Shown in pieces: positions 9,731 to 19,990 of a stretch of DNA of 64,000 nucleotides. The position numbers and the translations under genes were made by a program. The notes beneath the pieces are model-generated. The model saw only the letters and a program-made list of their open reading frames with translations. It had not been told where the DNA came from and did no database searches. Numbering within the stretch: position 1 is the stretch's first letter; each line of letters opens with the position of its first letter. Origin of the DNA: Zoogloea oleivorans (GTDB lineage Bacteria > Pseudomonadota > Gammaproteobacteria > Burkholderiales > Rhodocyclaceae). The stretch lies in contig JAOAUC010000019.1 in assembly GCA_030157785.1 (NCBI GenBank), positions 1-64,000 on the forward strand, read 5' to 3'.

Positions 9731-12484
9731 TTATCCTGCCTCATCTTTCGTTTCTGTTGATTTGCCGCAAGGCATCAGAAACGAGAAGGTTGCCCCCTCC
9801 CCGGCGACACTTTCTACCCACAGACGGCCGCCGTAATGCTCGACGATCTGGCGGCTGATCGGCAGGCCGAGCCCGGTGCCCTGAGGCTTGTCGGTCATCG
9901 TGTTGCCGCCCTGCCGGAATTTTTCGAAAACGATCTGCTGCTCGGTCGGCGTCAGGCCTGGGCCATTGTCACGCACATCCACGCGCAAACCCTCGTCGGC
10001 TTCGGACAAAGTCACCGACACCACCCCTTTGCCCCGGGCCACAAATTTCACCGCATTGGAGAGGAGGTTGAGCATCACCTGAACAAGCCGGTCACGGTCC
10101 GCCAGCAAGCTCGGTACAGTGCCCGGCAGGCGCATCTCCAGGGCCACGCCCTTGTCCTTGAACAACTGGCTGGTGGACGCGGCTGCCTGCTCGATGACCT
10201 CGACCAGATTCACCTCGCCATTGTCCCAATCGGCATGACCCGACTCGATCTTGGCCATATCGAGGACCTGGTTGACCAGGCGCGTCAGGCGTTCGGTCTC
10301 ACTGACAATGATGCCCAGGAAACGCCTTCGGTCCGCCAGATCGATTCTCGGATCCTCCAGCAACATCTCCGAGAAGGCCCGGATCGACGTCAGCGGCGTA
10401 CGCAGTTCGTGGGTTACCGAGGACATGAAATCGTCCTTCAGGCGGTCCAGCTCCTTGAGGCGCTCGTTGGCGCTGCGCAATTCGCGGGTTGCCGCCTCCA
10501 GCTCGAGGGATTTCTGTTCGAGGCGTTTCGAATAAGCCCGTACCTGGGACGCTTCATCGAGGATGTTCAGTACCTCGTCGAGCCCCAGCGGCTCCTCCTG
10601 CACCACCGAGGCCACCATCACCCGCGCCGACGCACTCCCGATGGCACCCGCCAGCGTCGTCTCGGCAAAATGCACCAGCCCGGCATCTGCCTGCAACGCT
10701 TCCACGCTGGCCACGCCGCGCGTCCGGGCGTAATCCGCAAAAGCACTCCGCGCCCGTTCCCTGCCGATGAAACGCCCGATCAGCGGCAGCAAATCGGCCA
10801 CTTTGGCGCTCCCGCGCCAAAAAGCACCACCCGACGGCAGACTTTGCTTGAAGACATCCACAAACAGGGTCGCCTGACCAGCCTCGACAGCATTCGGCCG
10901 ACGCATCAGCGACACCCACACGTAGGCACTGATGTTGACCAGCAAACTCCAGAACAGGCTGTGGGCAATCTGGTCCACGCCCTTCAGGCCAAACAGTTCA
11001 TGGGGGCGCAGCAATTCCAGCCCGAACAGACCGTTCTGCAGGAAGCCGGTTGGCAGCCAGCCGGACTTGGCGAAGGACGGCAACAACAGCGTGTACAGCC
11101 ACACGGCAAAGCCACCCAAGAGCCCCGCCAACGCCCCACTCCGGGTCGCACCACGCCAGTACATCCCGCCGATCATTGCCGGCGCAAACTGGGCCACTGC
11201 CGCAAAACTTATCAAGCCGATACTGACCAGCGCATGCGCCTCGCCGGCCAGACGAAAGTAAAGGTAACCAAGCAACAGGATGAAAATGATCGCACCACGC
11301 CGGATCCCCAGCAGCAGGCCGGAGAGATCCTCCTCCCCCTGCAGCGCCAACCAGCGGTAACGCAACAGCAAGGGCATCACCAGGTCGTTGCAGACCATCG
11401 TCGACAATGCGATGGTTTCCACGATTACCATCCCGGTGGCCGCCGAAAGGCCGCCGATGAATACCAGCAAGGCCAGCCAGCCATGCCCGTAGGCCATCGG
11501 CAAGGTCAGCACGAAGGTGTCCGCATCCACATCCCGCCCGGCAAAATGCATCAGCCCACCCAGGGCGATCGGCAGAACGAAGATGTTGATCAGCAACAGG
11601 TAAAGGGGAAACAGCCAGATCGCGCGGCGCAAATGGTTTTCATTGACGTTCTCGACCACCGCCACCTGAAACTGGCGCGGCAGGAACATCACCGCCAGCA
11701 TCGACAGCAGGGTCAGCGCAAACCAGTTGCCATAGCCGTTGCCGCCAGCCCCCATCGTCATCAAGGCCTGCAGGTTCGGGTCCTGGGCGGCTCGCGAGAA
11801 CAGATCACCGAAACCGTCGAAGATACCGAAGGTTACGTAGATGCCGACCCCCATGAAGATCAACAGCTTGACCAATGACTCAAAGGCCACCGCCGCCACC
11901 ATGCCTTCGTGGCGCTCCGTGGCGTCGAGATGGCGGGTCCCGAAGAGAATGGTGAAAGCCGCCATGATCAGGGCGATATAGAGCGTCGTGTCGGCCAGCC
12001 ACGGAACCGTGCCGGCCTTGGCAGGCATGACGATTGCGGGGTAACTGGTCAGGATCGTGAAGCTGTTCGAGACAGCCTTGAGCTGCAGCGCGATATAGGG
12101 AATCACGCCCAGCACGGCGATGATCGTGACCAGACCGCCCAGCAAGTGACTCTTGCCATAGCGCGAGGCGACAAAGTCGGCGATGGAGGTGATCCGGTTG
12201 GTCTTGCCGATGCGGACCATTTTCAGCATCACGAACCACCACAGGGCGACAACCAGTGTCGGCCCGAGGAAGATCGGCGCAAAACCTAGCCCCGACGACG
12301 CAGCCCGCCCGACGCTGCCGTAGTACGTCCAGGTGGTGCAATACACCGCCAGAGACAGGGCGTAGATGGTCGGGTTGGCGATGATCGAGCGGCCGGCATC
12401 GGCCCGCTTGTCACCGATATACGCCACCGCAAAGAGCAGCGCGAGATACAGGAAGGAGACGGCGACAATGGTGGAGCCGGTCAC
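9731..12484 (-). CDS. Sensor histidine kinase with N-terminal SLC5/PutP-like transporter domain (CrbS/CbrA-like)
   Basis: 917 aa; multi-TM symporter-like N-terminus; H-box SSVTHELRTPLTSIRAFSEML; N-box NLLSNAVKFV; DNGPGL and GTGLGLPISRQIVEHYGG. Confidence 0.92.
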   Translation of the reverse strand: MTGSTIVAVSFLYLALLFAVAYIGDKRADAGRSIIANPTIYALSLAVYCTTWTYYGSVGRAASSGLGFAPIFLGPTLVVALWWFVMLKMVRIGKTNRITSIADFVASRYGKSHLLGGLVTIIAVLGVIPYIALQLKAVSNSFTILTSYPAIVMPAKAGTVPWLADTTLYIALIMAAFTILFGTRHLDATERHEGMVAAVAFESLVKLLIFMGVGIYVTFGIFDGFGDLFSRAAQDPNLQALMTMGAGGNGYGNWFALTLLSMLAVMFLPRQFQVAVVENVNENHLRRAIWLFPLYLLLINIFVLPIALGGLMHFAGRDVDADTFVLTLPMAYGHGWLALLVFIGGLSAATGMVIVETIALSTMVCNDLVMPLLLRYRWLALQGEEDLSGLLLGIRRGAIIFILLLGYLYFRLAGEAHALVSIGLISFAAVAQFAPAMIGGMYWRGATRSGALAGLLGGFAVWLYTLLLPSFAKSGWLPTGFLQNGLFGLELLRPHELFGLKGVDQIAHSLFWSLLVNISAYVWVSLMRRPNAVEAGQATLFVDVFKQSLPSGGAFWRGSAKVADLLPLIGRFIGRERARSAFADYARTRGVASVEALQADAGLVHFAETTLAGAIGSASARVMVASVVQEEPLGLDEVLNILDEASQVRAYSKRLEQKSLELEAATRELRSANERLKELDRLKDDFMSSVTHELRTPLTSIRAFSEMLLEDPRIDLADRRRFLGIIVSETERLTRLVNQVLDMAKIESGHADWDNGEVNLVEVIEQAAASTSQLFKDKGVALEMRLPGTVPSLLADRDRLVQVMLNLLSNAVKFVARGKGVVSVTLSEADEGLRVDVRDNGPGLTPTEQQIVFEKFRQGGNTMTDKPQGTGLGLPISRQIVEHYGGRLWVESVAGEGATFSFLMPCGKSTETKDEAG

Positions 12485-12530
12485 AGCCCGCCTCTCCGAC
12501 GCAAATGAAGCAAGCCCATGGCGCCGTGCC

Positions 12531-12722
12531 TCATCGTTCGATGATCCATGCCATCAGGGCGATGGCAGCAGCCCACACGCCGAAGACATAAAGGTAGAGA
12601 ACGGGGATTCCGAACCACGCCCGCGGCACATCGAAGACCGACAGGATCGGATAGTTCACGAGAACCCAGCCGAGCAGGAACAGCGCAACCAGACGCTGGC
12701 CGGTCAACGTAGCCTTTATCAT
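12531..12722 (-). CDS. Small hydrophobic membrane protein upstream of the sensor kinase
   Basis: 63 aa with two predicted TM helices, same strand immediately upstream of the SLC5-histidine kinase. Confidence 0.6.
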   Translation of the reverse strand: MIKATLTGQRLVALFLLGWVLVNYPILSVFDVPRAWFGIPVLYLYVFGVWAAAIALMAWIIER

Positions 12723-12886
12723 CTCCCCTCCTCTACACAGCTTTTTTTGTTTGTCCGGAACTTATAAACCGAAAAACGGAGCTTGGCGAGCACTACGGGG
12801 AAAATCCCTGCACAGCCCGTCCAGCGTTGATGCATGTCACCAATAACAAGACCACCGTCGTATCCGGCACGCAAACAATGGACGAA

Positions 12887-12913
12887 AAAAAGGCGCGAAA
12901 AACGCGCCTTTTT
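12887..12913 (-). terminator. Rho-independent terminator downstream of acs
   Basis: aaaaaggcgcg-aaaaa-cgcgccttttt. Confidence 0.75.
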
Positions 12914-13054
12914 CTCCCCCTCAACCCCCGGCCTGACTGCACCGGGTTCCTCCCCTGTTTTTTCTTTTCGACGATCCGCGCTATTTTTATTTCGGCTGCT
13001 GCCGATTGCGAACCGCCCCCGGCCGGGTGGCCGGGGCAGTAACAACGAACCGGA

Positions 13055-15013
13055 TTACTTGAGCTGTTCCAGGATGCCCGGGTTTTCCAGCGTCGAGGTG
13101 TCCTGGGTGATTTCCTCGCCCTTGGCCAACTGACGGAGCAGACGACGCATGATCTTGCCGGAACGGGTCTTCGGCAGGTTTTCACCGAAACGAATGTCCT
13201 TCGGCTTGGCGATCGGGCCGATTTCCTGGCCAACCCAGTTCTGCAGTTCCTTGATCATCGCGGTGGCTGCATCGCCGGTCGGACGGGCGCCCTTCAGCAC
13301 CACGAAGGCCACGATGGCTTCACCGGTCAGATCATCCGGACGGCCAACCACCGCGGCTTCGGCAACCTTCTCGTGGGCAACCAGCGCGGATTCGATTTCC
13401 ATCGTTCCCATGCGGTGACCAGAAACGTTCAGCACGTCATCGATACGGCCGGTGATGGTGAAGTAGCCGGTGTCCTTGTCACGGATCGCGCCGTCGCCAG
13501 CCAGGTACAGCTTGCCCTGGAAGTCAGCCGGGTAGTAGGACTTCACGAAACGGTCCGGGTCGCCCCAGATGTTGCGGATCATCGACGGCCACGGACGCTT
13601 CACGACCAGGATACCGCCCTGGCCCCAAGGCACTTCGGTGCCGGTTTCGTCGACCACGGCAGCCATGATGCCCGGGAAGGCCAGGGTGCAGGAGCCGGGA
13701 ATCAGCGGGGTCGCGCCGGGCAGCGGGGTGATCATGTGGCCGCCGGTTTCGGTCTGCCAGAAGGTATCGACGATCGGGCAGCGGCTGCCGCCGACGTTCT
13801 CGTAGTACCACTCCCAGGCTGCCGGGTTGATCGGCTCGCCCACGGAACCGAGGATGCGCAGGGAAGACAGATCGTATTTCTTCGGATGGACGGCCGGGGT
13901 GTTGTCCGCAGCCTTGATCAGCGAACGGATCGCGGTCGGGGCGGTGTAGAACACGGTGACCTTGTGATCCTGGATCATCTTCCAGAAACGACCGGCGTCC
14001 GGGTAGGTCGGCACGCCTTCGAACACGATTTCGGTCGCGCCGCAGGCAAGCGGGCCGTAGGTGATGTAGGTGTGACCGGTAACCCAGCCAATGTCGGCCG
14101 TGCACCAGAAGACGTCGTTCGGCTTGATGTCGAACGTGTACTTCATGGTCAGGATGGCATGCAGCAGGTAGCCGCCGGTGGAGTGCTGAACCCCCTTCGG
14201 CTTGCCGGTGGAACCGGACGTGTAGAGCAGGAACAGGGGGTGTTCGGCTTCGACCCACTCCGGTTCGCAAACGTCAGACTGGGTGGCGAGCAGGTCGTCG
14301 GCCCAGACGTCACGGCCGGCAACCATGGCGGTTTCGCCACCGGTGCGCTTCACGACGATCACGTTCTTGATGGTGGGGCAGCCGCTGGCCAGCGCTTCAT
14401 CGGCGATGGACTTGAGGGGCAGCGCCTTGCCGCCGCGGTTCTGGCCGTCGGAGGTAATCAGGGCCACTGCGCCGGCATCGTTGATGCGGTCGGACAGGGA
14501 CTGGGCAGAGAAGCCGCCGAACACGATGGAGTGGGTTGCGCCGATACGGGCACAAGCCTGCATGGCCACCACGCCTTCGATGGACATCGGCAGATAGATG
14601 ACGACGCGGTCGCCCTTCTTGACGCCGAGGCTGCGCAGGCCGTTGGCAAACTTGCTGACACGGCTGAGCAGATCGCTATAGGTAACCTTGGCGATGTCGC
14701 CCTTGTCGCCTTCAAAAATCAGCGCAACCTTGTCGCCCAGACCGTTTTTGACCTGACGATCAAGACAGTTGTAAGAAACATTTAGCTTGCCATCGGCAAA
14801 CCACTTGAAGAAAGGCGCATTGCTTTCATCAAGAACCTCGGTAAACGGTGTCTGCCAGTCGATCAGTTCCTTGGCCCGCTTGCCCCAAAAGCCTTCGTAA
14901 TCCTGCTCGGCCTCCGCACACAAGGCCTTGTACGCTTCCATGCCCGACACGGCAGCGTTTTTTACCACCTCTTCAGACGGATAGTAGAAATTCTGGGTGG
15001 TTTCGCTCGTCAT
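13055..15013 (-). CDS. acs: Acetyl-CoA synthetase
   Basis: [81 protein letters not shown] 15013 chosen (SD AGGAGAGG upstream) over GTG 15022. Confidence 0.96.
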   Translation of the reverse strand: MTSETTQNFYYPSEEVVKNAAVSGMEAYKALCAEAEQDYEGFWGKRAKELIDWQTPFTEVLDESNAPFFKWFADGKLNVSYNCLDRQVKNGLGDKVALIFEGDKGDIAKVTYSDLLSRVSKFANGLRSLGVKKGDRVVIYLPMSIEGVVAMQACARIGATHSIVFGGFSAQSLSDRINDAGAVALITSDGQNRGGKALPLKSIADEALASGCPTIKNVIVVKRTGGETAMVAGRDVWADDLLATQSDVCEPEWVEAEHPLFLLYTSGSTGKPKGVQHSTGGYLLHAILTMKYTFDIKPNDVFWCTADIGWVTGHTYITYGPLACGATEIVFEGVPTYPDAGRFWKMIQDHKVTVFYTAPTAIRSLIKAADNTPAVHPKKYDLSSLRILGSVGEPINPAAWEWYYENVGGSRCPIVDTFWQTETGGHMITPLPGATPLIPGSCTLAFPGIMAAVVDETGTEVPWGQGGILVVKRPWPSMIRNIWGDPDRFVKSYYPADFQGKLYLAGDGAIRDKDTGYFTITGRIDDVLNVSGHRMGTMEIESALVAHEKVAEAAVVGRPDDLTGEAIVAFVVLKGARPTGDAATAMIKELQNWVGQEIGPIAKPKDIRFGENLPKTRSGKIMRRLLRQLAKGEEITQDTSTLENPGILEQLK

Positions 15014-15321
15014 TTTTTTCACCTCTCCTCGTGTTTTGAGTGTGCAACGTTGATAGCTTTGAAACCTTGCTGGCGGGGGCCACGATCGTTTGGCAGCACG
15101 TTCACCATGTTGTGTTTTTCTTGGAGAACCGATCCTGGATCCGCCTAGTATTAAAGGCGATCAATCTTACACATGACTTACACCTGACAGCTCTGCTTCC
15201 CATACCGGGCAATCATTACCCCTTCGAAATCGCGGGGCGGCCTCCTCCGCACAACGCAACACCACAAAACAATCTTTTTGACATAAACTTTAATGACAAA
15301 GGCACAAAACAAAACAAATAG

Positions 15322-17175
15322 ATGATCCATCGCTCTCATCTGCTGCTGGTCCTGGCTATCTCGGTAGCCGCCTGCTCGTCCCGGCCACCCGCGCAGACAT
15401 CGACAAGCCACCTGCGCGCCGAGGACGCACGGAGCACGCCGGCCAGCATCCCGCCGCTGGTGCCCCACGTCCTCCCCCTGCCCCGTCCGGTGCCCGCCCC
15501 GAAAACCGAAACCTACTCGGTCGTCGTCACCAATGTGCGCATCCAGGACCTGCTGTTCGCCCTCGCCCGCGACGCCCGCATCAACGTGGACATTCACCCG
15601 GGCCTGACCGGCAGCGTCACCCTCAACGCCATCGACCAGACCCTGCCGCAGATCCTCAACCGCCTGGCGCGACAAACGGACATGCGCTTCGAGTTCGATG
15701 GACCGAACCTGATGGTGATGCCTGACTCGCCCTTCCTGCGCACGTACCGCATCGACTACGTCAATCTCAGCCGCAACGTATCGGGTACTGTCAGCACCAA
15801 CACGCAAATTGCCACCAGCGGCACCGGCAGCACGCAGGCGGCCGGCAGCGGCATGACGGCCGCAGGGCTATCCAGCGGTGGCAACGTATCCGCCACGCGC
15901 ATCGAGAACGCATCGCGCAACCAGTTCTGGGAATCGGTTGAAAAGAACCTTCGCGACCTCCTGCGTGAAACCGACAAAATCCTCCCCGAAGGCTCCAGCG
16001 AAACGATCACCGAAAACCTCGAAACCTCCAGCACCACCGGCACAGGTATCGCCGCCACGAACACGGGCTCAAACAGCCGCAATCGCAGCCGCAACAACCC
16101 GCAACCGGCCGGCCTGGCGGCCAGCCCCAACCCTGCTGCGATGCAGAACACCTCAACCACGGTCGTCCACAAAGCCACTTTCCGCGAAGCCGCATCGGTC
16201 ATCGCCAACCGCGAGACTGGCGTGGTAACCGTCCGCGCAACCGGCCGCCAGCATGACAAAGTCCGCGAATTCATCGACGAGGTGATGAGCGCCGCCCGCC
16301 GCCAGGTGCTCATCGAAGCCACCATCGTCGAGGTCAGCCTCGGCGACACCTATCGCCAGGGCATCGAATGGAGCCGGGTGCTCAGCAGCGGCACCCGCTT
16401 CGGCATCACCGGGCCAAGCCTCGGCACCAGTGCAGGCAACACCCTCAATCCGTTCAGCCTGGCCTACAAGAGTGCCGACGGCATCGATTCGACGGTAAAG
16501 CTCCTGGAGGGCTTCGGCACCGTCAAGGTCCTCTCCAGCCCCAAGCTCTCGGTTCTCAACAACCAGACCGCTGCGATCAAGGTGGTCGAAGAGTACGTCT
16601 ACTTCAACGTCAAGGCCGACACCACCCAGACCGCCAACACGGGGGCGCTCACCACTGTCACCACCACTCCCCAGGCCGTCTCGGTCGGGCTGGTAATGAC
16701 CGTCACTGCGCAGATCAGCGAGAACGACGAAATCATCCTCAACGTTCGCCCCACGATCTCCAGCATCTCCGATTTCCGGCGCGACCCGAACCCCAACATT
16801 CCATCCACCATCGCCAACCTCGTCCCGCAAATCCGGACCCGTGAAATCGAATCCATCCTGCGCATCGAAAACGGAGAAACTGCCATCCTCGGTGGCCTGA
16901 TGGAGGACCGCATCGATTACAAGACCGGGCGCATCCCGCTGATCAGCGCCATCCCACTCCTCGGCGAGCTGTTCACCAACCGCGACAACGCGATCCAGAA
17001 AACCGAACTGGTCATCTTCCTGCGCCCGGTCGTCGTCCGTGAACCGAGGCTCGTCGCCGCTACCGCCCATCTGCGCGAGCACCTCCCGGACGATGGCTTC
17101 TTCAATGACCAGCCCCGGCCAGGGAAACGCAACTTCCCTGCTCCGCTCCCCGACATCGAGGCAAGCGCCCCGTGA
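15322..17175 (+). CDS. Secretin lipoprotein, MSHA-type pilus/T2SS-like (MshL-like)
   Basis: 617 aa; lipobox-like LAISVAACSS; secretin core VLSSPKLSVLNNQTAAIKVVEEYVYF...ETAILGGLMEDRIDYKTGRIPLISAIPLLGELFTNR. Confidence 0.88.
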   Translation: MIHRSHLLLVLAISVAACSSRPPAQTSTSHLRAEDARSTPASIPPLVPHVLPLPRPVPAPKTETYSVVVTNVRIQDLLFALARDARINVDIHPGLTGSVTLNAIDQTLPQILNRLARQTDMRFEFDGPNLMVMPDSPFLRTYRIDYVNLSRNVSGTVSTNTQIATSGTGSTQAAGSGMTAAGLSSGGNVSATRIENASRNQFWESVEKNLRDLLRETDKILPEGSSETITENLETSSTTGTGIAATNTGSNSRNRSRNNPQPAGLAASPNPAAMQNTSTTVVHKATFREAASVIANRETGVVTVRATGRQHDKVREFIDEVMSAARRQVLIEATIVEVSLGDTYRQGIEWSRVLSSGTRFGITGPSLGTSAGNTLNPFSLAYKSADGIDSTVKLLEGFGTVKVLSSPKLSVLNNQTAAIKVVEEYVYFNVKADTTQTANTGALTTVTTTPQAVSVGLVMTVTAQISENDEIILNVRPTISSISDFRRDPNPNIPSTIANLVPQIRTREIESILRIENGETAILGGLMEDRIDYKTGRIPLISAIPLLGELFTNRDNAIQKTELVIFLRPVVVREPRLVAATAHLREHLPDDGFFNDQPRPGKRNFPAPLPDIEASAP

Positions 17176-18284
17176 GCCTGCTGATGGACGTCCTGCGCAA
17201 GGCCGAAGAAGGCCGCCACACGCCGCAAGCTGCCATCGTGCACGCAGCCATCTTCACCCGTGACATCGAACTGGAGCCCCTTGCCGCTCAGGCTGGCAGC
17301 GCCAGTGTCGGCGTTCCACCCGCCGCAGTGCCGGCCCCTCGCCCCGTCGAATCCTCCGCCGTCCCCGCCAGTCCATGTGCACCCGAAGCCATGCGAACAA
17401 GCTGGCGGCTGCTCGGCGGGGCCGGTCTCGGTGCCGCCTTTGCCGTAGCCGGCTGGATCTGGTTCGAGGCCCGCGCGACAGCGCAAGCCTACGCCCCGCC
17501 GCCAGCCGCCCCGGTTGTATTCCCACCCCTCATCCCAATCACCAGCAACGAGCAGCCAACCCACCCGCCAGAAGACATCCTGCCAGTGCCGAATCCCGTT
17601 CGACGCCCAGCCCCACAACGCCTAAGCGCAGACAGGCGTCACGCACCAATCGACGCGCCCGATGAAGAGCCGCTGCAGTTACGCCCGGGCCAGCCCGCCC
17701 CCAGCGGCGCCTCACATCTCCTCCTGAGCGCCCACGACGCCTATACCGCCGGCGACCTGCCCCACGCGCAAACGCAGTACCGGCAAGTCCTGCAGAACGA
17801 CCCGGCCAACCTCGACGCCCTCAACGGGATGGGTGCCATCGCACTGCAACAGGGCCAGCCGGAGCAAGCCGAATCCCTTTTTCGGCGCGCCCTCCGGCTC
17901 AATCCCCACGATCCGGTCGCCCTCGCCGGCCTCAGCCAGACCCATGCACCAAATTTGCCGCGCGCCGAAACCCGGCTCCGGGTAAGCCTCGCCGAACAAC
18001 CCGACGCCCTTGCCACGCGAATCGCACTCGGTGACAGCCTGGCCGGCCAGCAGCGCTGGGCCGAAGCCCAGCAAGCCTACTTTCAGGCCCATTCCCTGGC
18101 GCCGAACGATCCCGATCTCGCCTACAACCTGGCGGTCAGCCTCGATCACCTGGGCCAGCGCCAGCCCGCCGTCACCTACTACCGCAAGGCACTCGAACTC
18201 GCCGAGCATCACCCTGCCCGCTTCGCACGAACACAAGGCGAAGCCCGCCTGCACACCCTTATCCCCCAGGAGCCCAGGCCATGA
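17172..18284 (+). CDS. TPR-repeat inner membrane protein (MshN-like)
   Basis: MSLLMDVLRKAEEGRHTP N-terminus, single TM, C-terminal TPRs; GTG start overlaps the secretin stop (GTGA). Confidence 0.75.
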   Translation: MSLLMDVLRKAEEGRHTPQAAIVHAAIFTRDIELEPLAAQAGSASVGVPPAAVPAPRPVESSAVPASPCAPEAMRTSWRLLGGAGLGAAFAVAGWIWFEARATAQAYAPPPAAPVVFPPLIPITSNEQPTHPPEDILPVPNPVRRPAPQRLSADRRHAPIDAPDEEPLQLRPGQPAPSGASHLLLSAHDAYTAGDLPHAQTQYRQVLQNDPANLDALNGMGAIALQQGQPEQAESLFRRALRLNPHDPVALAGLSQTHAPNLPRAETRLRVSLAEQPDALATRIALGDSLAGQQRWAEAQQAYFQAHSLAPNDPDLAYNLAVSLDHLGQRQPAVTYYRKALELAEHHPARFARTQGEARLHTLIPQEPRP

Positions 18285-19990
18285 GCCCGGATGCCACCCC
18301 CCGCCGAATCGGCGAAACCCTGATCCACATGGGGCTGATCACCGCCGACCAACTCCACATCGCCCTGCATGAACAAAGTCGCAGCGGCGAAGCCATCGGC
18401 CGCCAGCTCGTACGCCTCGGCTTCCTGTCCGAAGCCACCCTGCGCGACGCCCTCGCCCGCACCCTCGACCGACCCAGTGTCGATCTGTCCACCCTGCTCC
18501 CCGACGCGGAGGCCCTCGCACTCATACCGCAGCACATCGCGCGGCGCCTCGACCTCATCCCCCTCAGCTACGACACCGGCCGGCGCCACCTCGTCATCGC
18601 CTCGAGCGACATCAACAACGTCGTCGCCCAGGACCAACTGCGCAGCCTCCTGCCCGACGGCTGCAGCATCGAAACCCTGCTCGCCGGCGACTCGGAAATC
18701 GCCCGCACCATCGACCTGCTGTATGGCCACGAACTGTCCATCGACGGCATCCTCCACGAAATCGAAACCGGCGAAAGCGACATCCGCAGCCTGGCCGCCC
18801 GGGGCGACGGCTACGCCCAACCGGTGGTCCGCCTCATCGACGCCCTGCTCACCGACGCGGTCAAACGCGACGCCTCCGACCTGCATTTCGAGCCCGAAGC
18901 CGCCTTCCTGCGCATCCGCTACCGCATCGACGGCCTGCTGCGCCAGATCCGCGCCCTGCACAAATCCTACTGGCCAGCCATGGCGGTCCGCCTGAAGGTC
19001 ATGGCCGGGCTCAACATCGCCGAGACCCGCGCGCCCCAAGACGGACGCATCTCCCTGCTGGTCAGCGGGCGCCCGGTGGACTTCCGGGTGTCCACCCAAC
19101 CCACCATCCATGGCGAAAACATCGTCCTGCGCGTCCTCGACCGCCAGAAAGGCATCGTCGGGCTGCACGAGCTCGGCCTCACCGAACCCCAGCTCGACCT
19201 TCTCAAGCTGATGATCGCCCGCCCCGAAGGCCTGATTCTCGTCACCGGCCCCACCGGCAGCGGCAAGACCACAACCCTGTACTCCATCCTCGGCCACATC
19301 AACGCCGAGGGCATCAACATCATGACCCTCGAGGATCCGGTGGAATACCCGATGGCGATGATCCGCCAGACCGCTGTTTCCGAAAGCACCCGCCTCGACT
19401 TCGCCAATGGTGTGCGAGCCATGCTGCGGCAGGATCCGGACGTGATCCTGGTCGGCGAAATCCGCGATGCCGACACTGCCCGCATGGCCCTTCAGGCTGC
19501 CATGACCGGCCACCAGGTGTTCTCCACGCTGCACACCAGTTCGGCCATTGGCGCCATTCCGCGGCTGCTCGACATCGGGATCCTGCCCGACATCCTGGCC
19601 GGCAACGTGATCGGCATCGTCGCCCAGCGCCTCGTCCGGCGGCTCTGCCCGGCCTGCCGCGAGGCCCACCCGGCCGAAGACTACGAACTGCGCCTGCTCG
19701 CCCGATCCGGCGCACAAGCGCGCCCCGTGCTGCACAGGGCCAAAGGCTGCCCGACCTGCGCCTTCACGGGCTACCGGGGGCGGATGGCCATCATGGAACT
19801 GATCCGCATGGACCCCGACCTCGACGAACTGATCGCCCGCCGAGCCACCGCCAAGGAGATCCGCAGCGCCGCCCAGGCCCGGGGTTTCGTCAGTCTGGCC
19901 GAAGACGGCACCCGTCGCGTCCTCGAAGGCAGCACCTCCCTGGACGAACTCGCCCGGGTCATCGATCTCACCGAGCGCATGTTCCAGTGA
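18281..19990 (+). CDS. GspE/PilB/MshE-type secretion ATPase
   Basis: LILVTGPTGSGKTTTLYSILGHIN; MLRQDPDVILVGEIRDADTARMALQAAMTGHQVFSTLHT; LCPAC...GCPTCAFTGYRGR zinc motif; ATGA overlap. Confidence 0.93.
   Translation: MSPDATPRRIGETLIHMGLITADQLHIALHEQSRSGEAIGRQLVRLGFLSEATLRDALARTLDRPSVDLSTLLPDAEALALIPQHIARRLDLIPLSYDTGRRHLVIASSDINNVVAQDQLRSLLPDGCSIETLLAGDSEIARTIDLLYGHELSIDGILHEIETGESDIRSLAARGDGYAQPVVRLIDALLTDAVKRDASDLHFEPEAAFLRIRYRIDGLLRQIRALHKSYWPAMAVRLKVMAGLNIAETRAPQDGRISLLVSGRPVDFRVSTQPTIHGENIVLRVLDRQKGIVGLHELGLTEPQLDLLKLMIARPEGLILVTGPTGSGKTTTLYSILGHINAEGINIMTLEDPVEYPMAMIRQTAVSESTRLDFANGVRAMLRQDPDVILVGEIRDADTARMALQAAMTGHQVFSTLHTSSAIGAIPRLLDIGILPDILAGNVIGIVAQRLVRRLCPACREAHPAEDYELRLLARSGAQARPVLHRAKGCPTCAFTGYRGRMAIMELIRMDPDLDELIARRATAKEIRSAAQARGFVSLAEDGTRRVLEGSTSLDELARVIDLTERMFQ

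Noticed and set aside
13016-13036. cccccggcc-gggt-ggccgggg dyad right after acs
   Set aside because: No T tract on the relevant strand; the A/T-flanked hairpin at 12887-12913 is the better terminator. Could be an RNA-stability hairpin but no further support.
18209-19735. 508 aa minus-strand ORF opposite the GspE-type ATPase gene
   Set aside because: Antisense GC shadow; low-complexity composition and no RBS.
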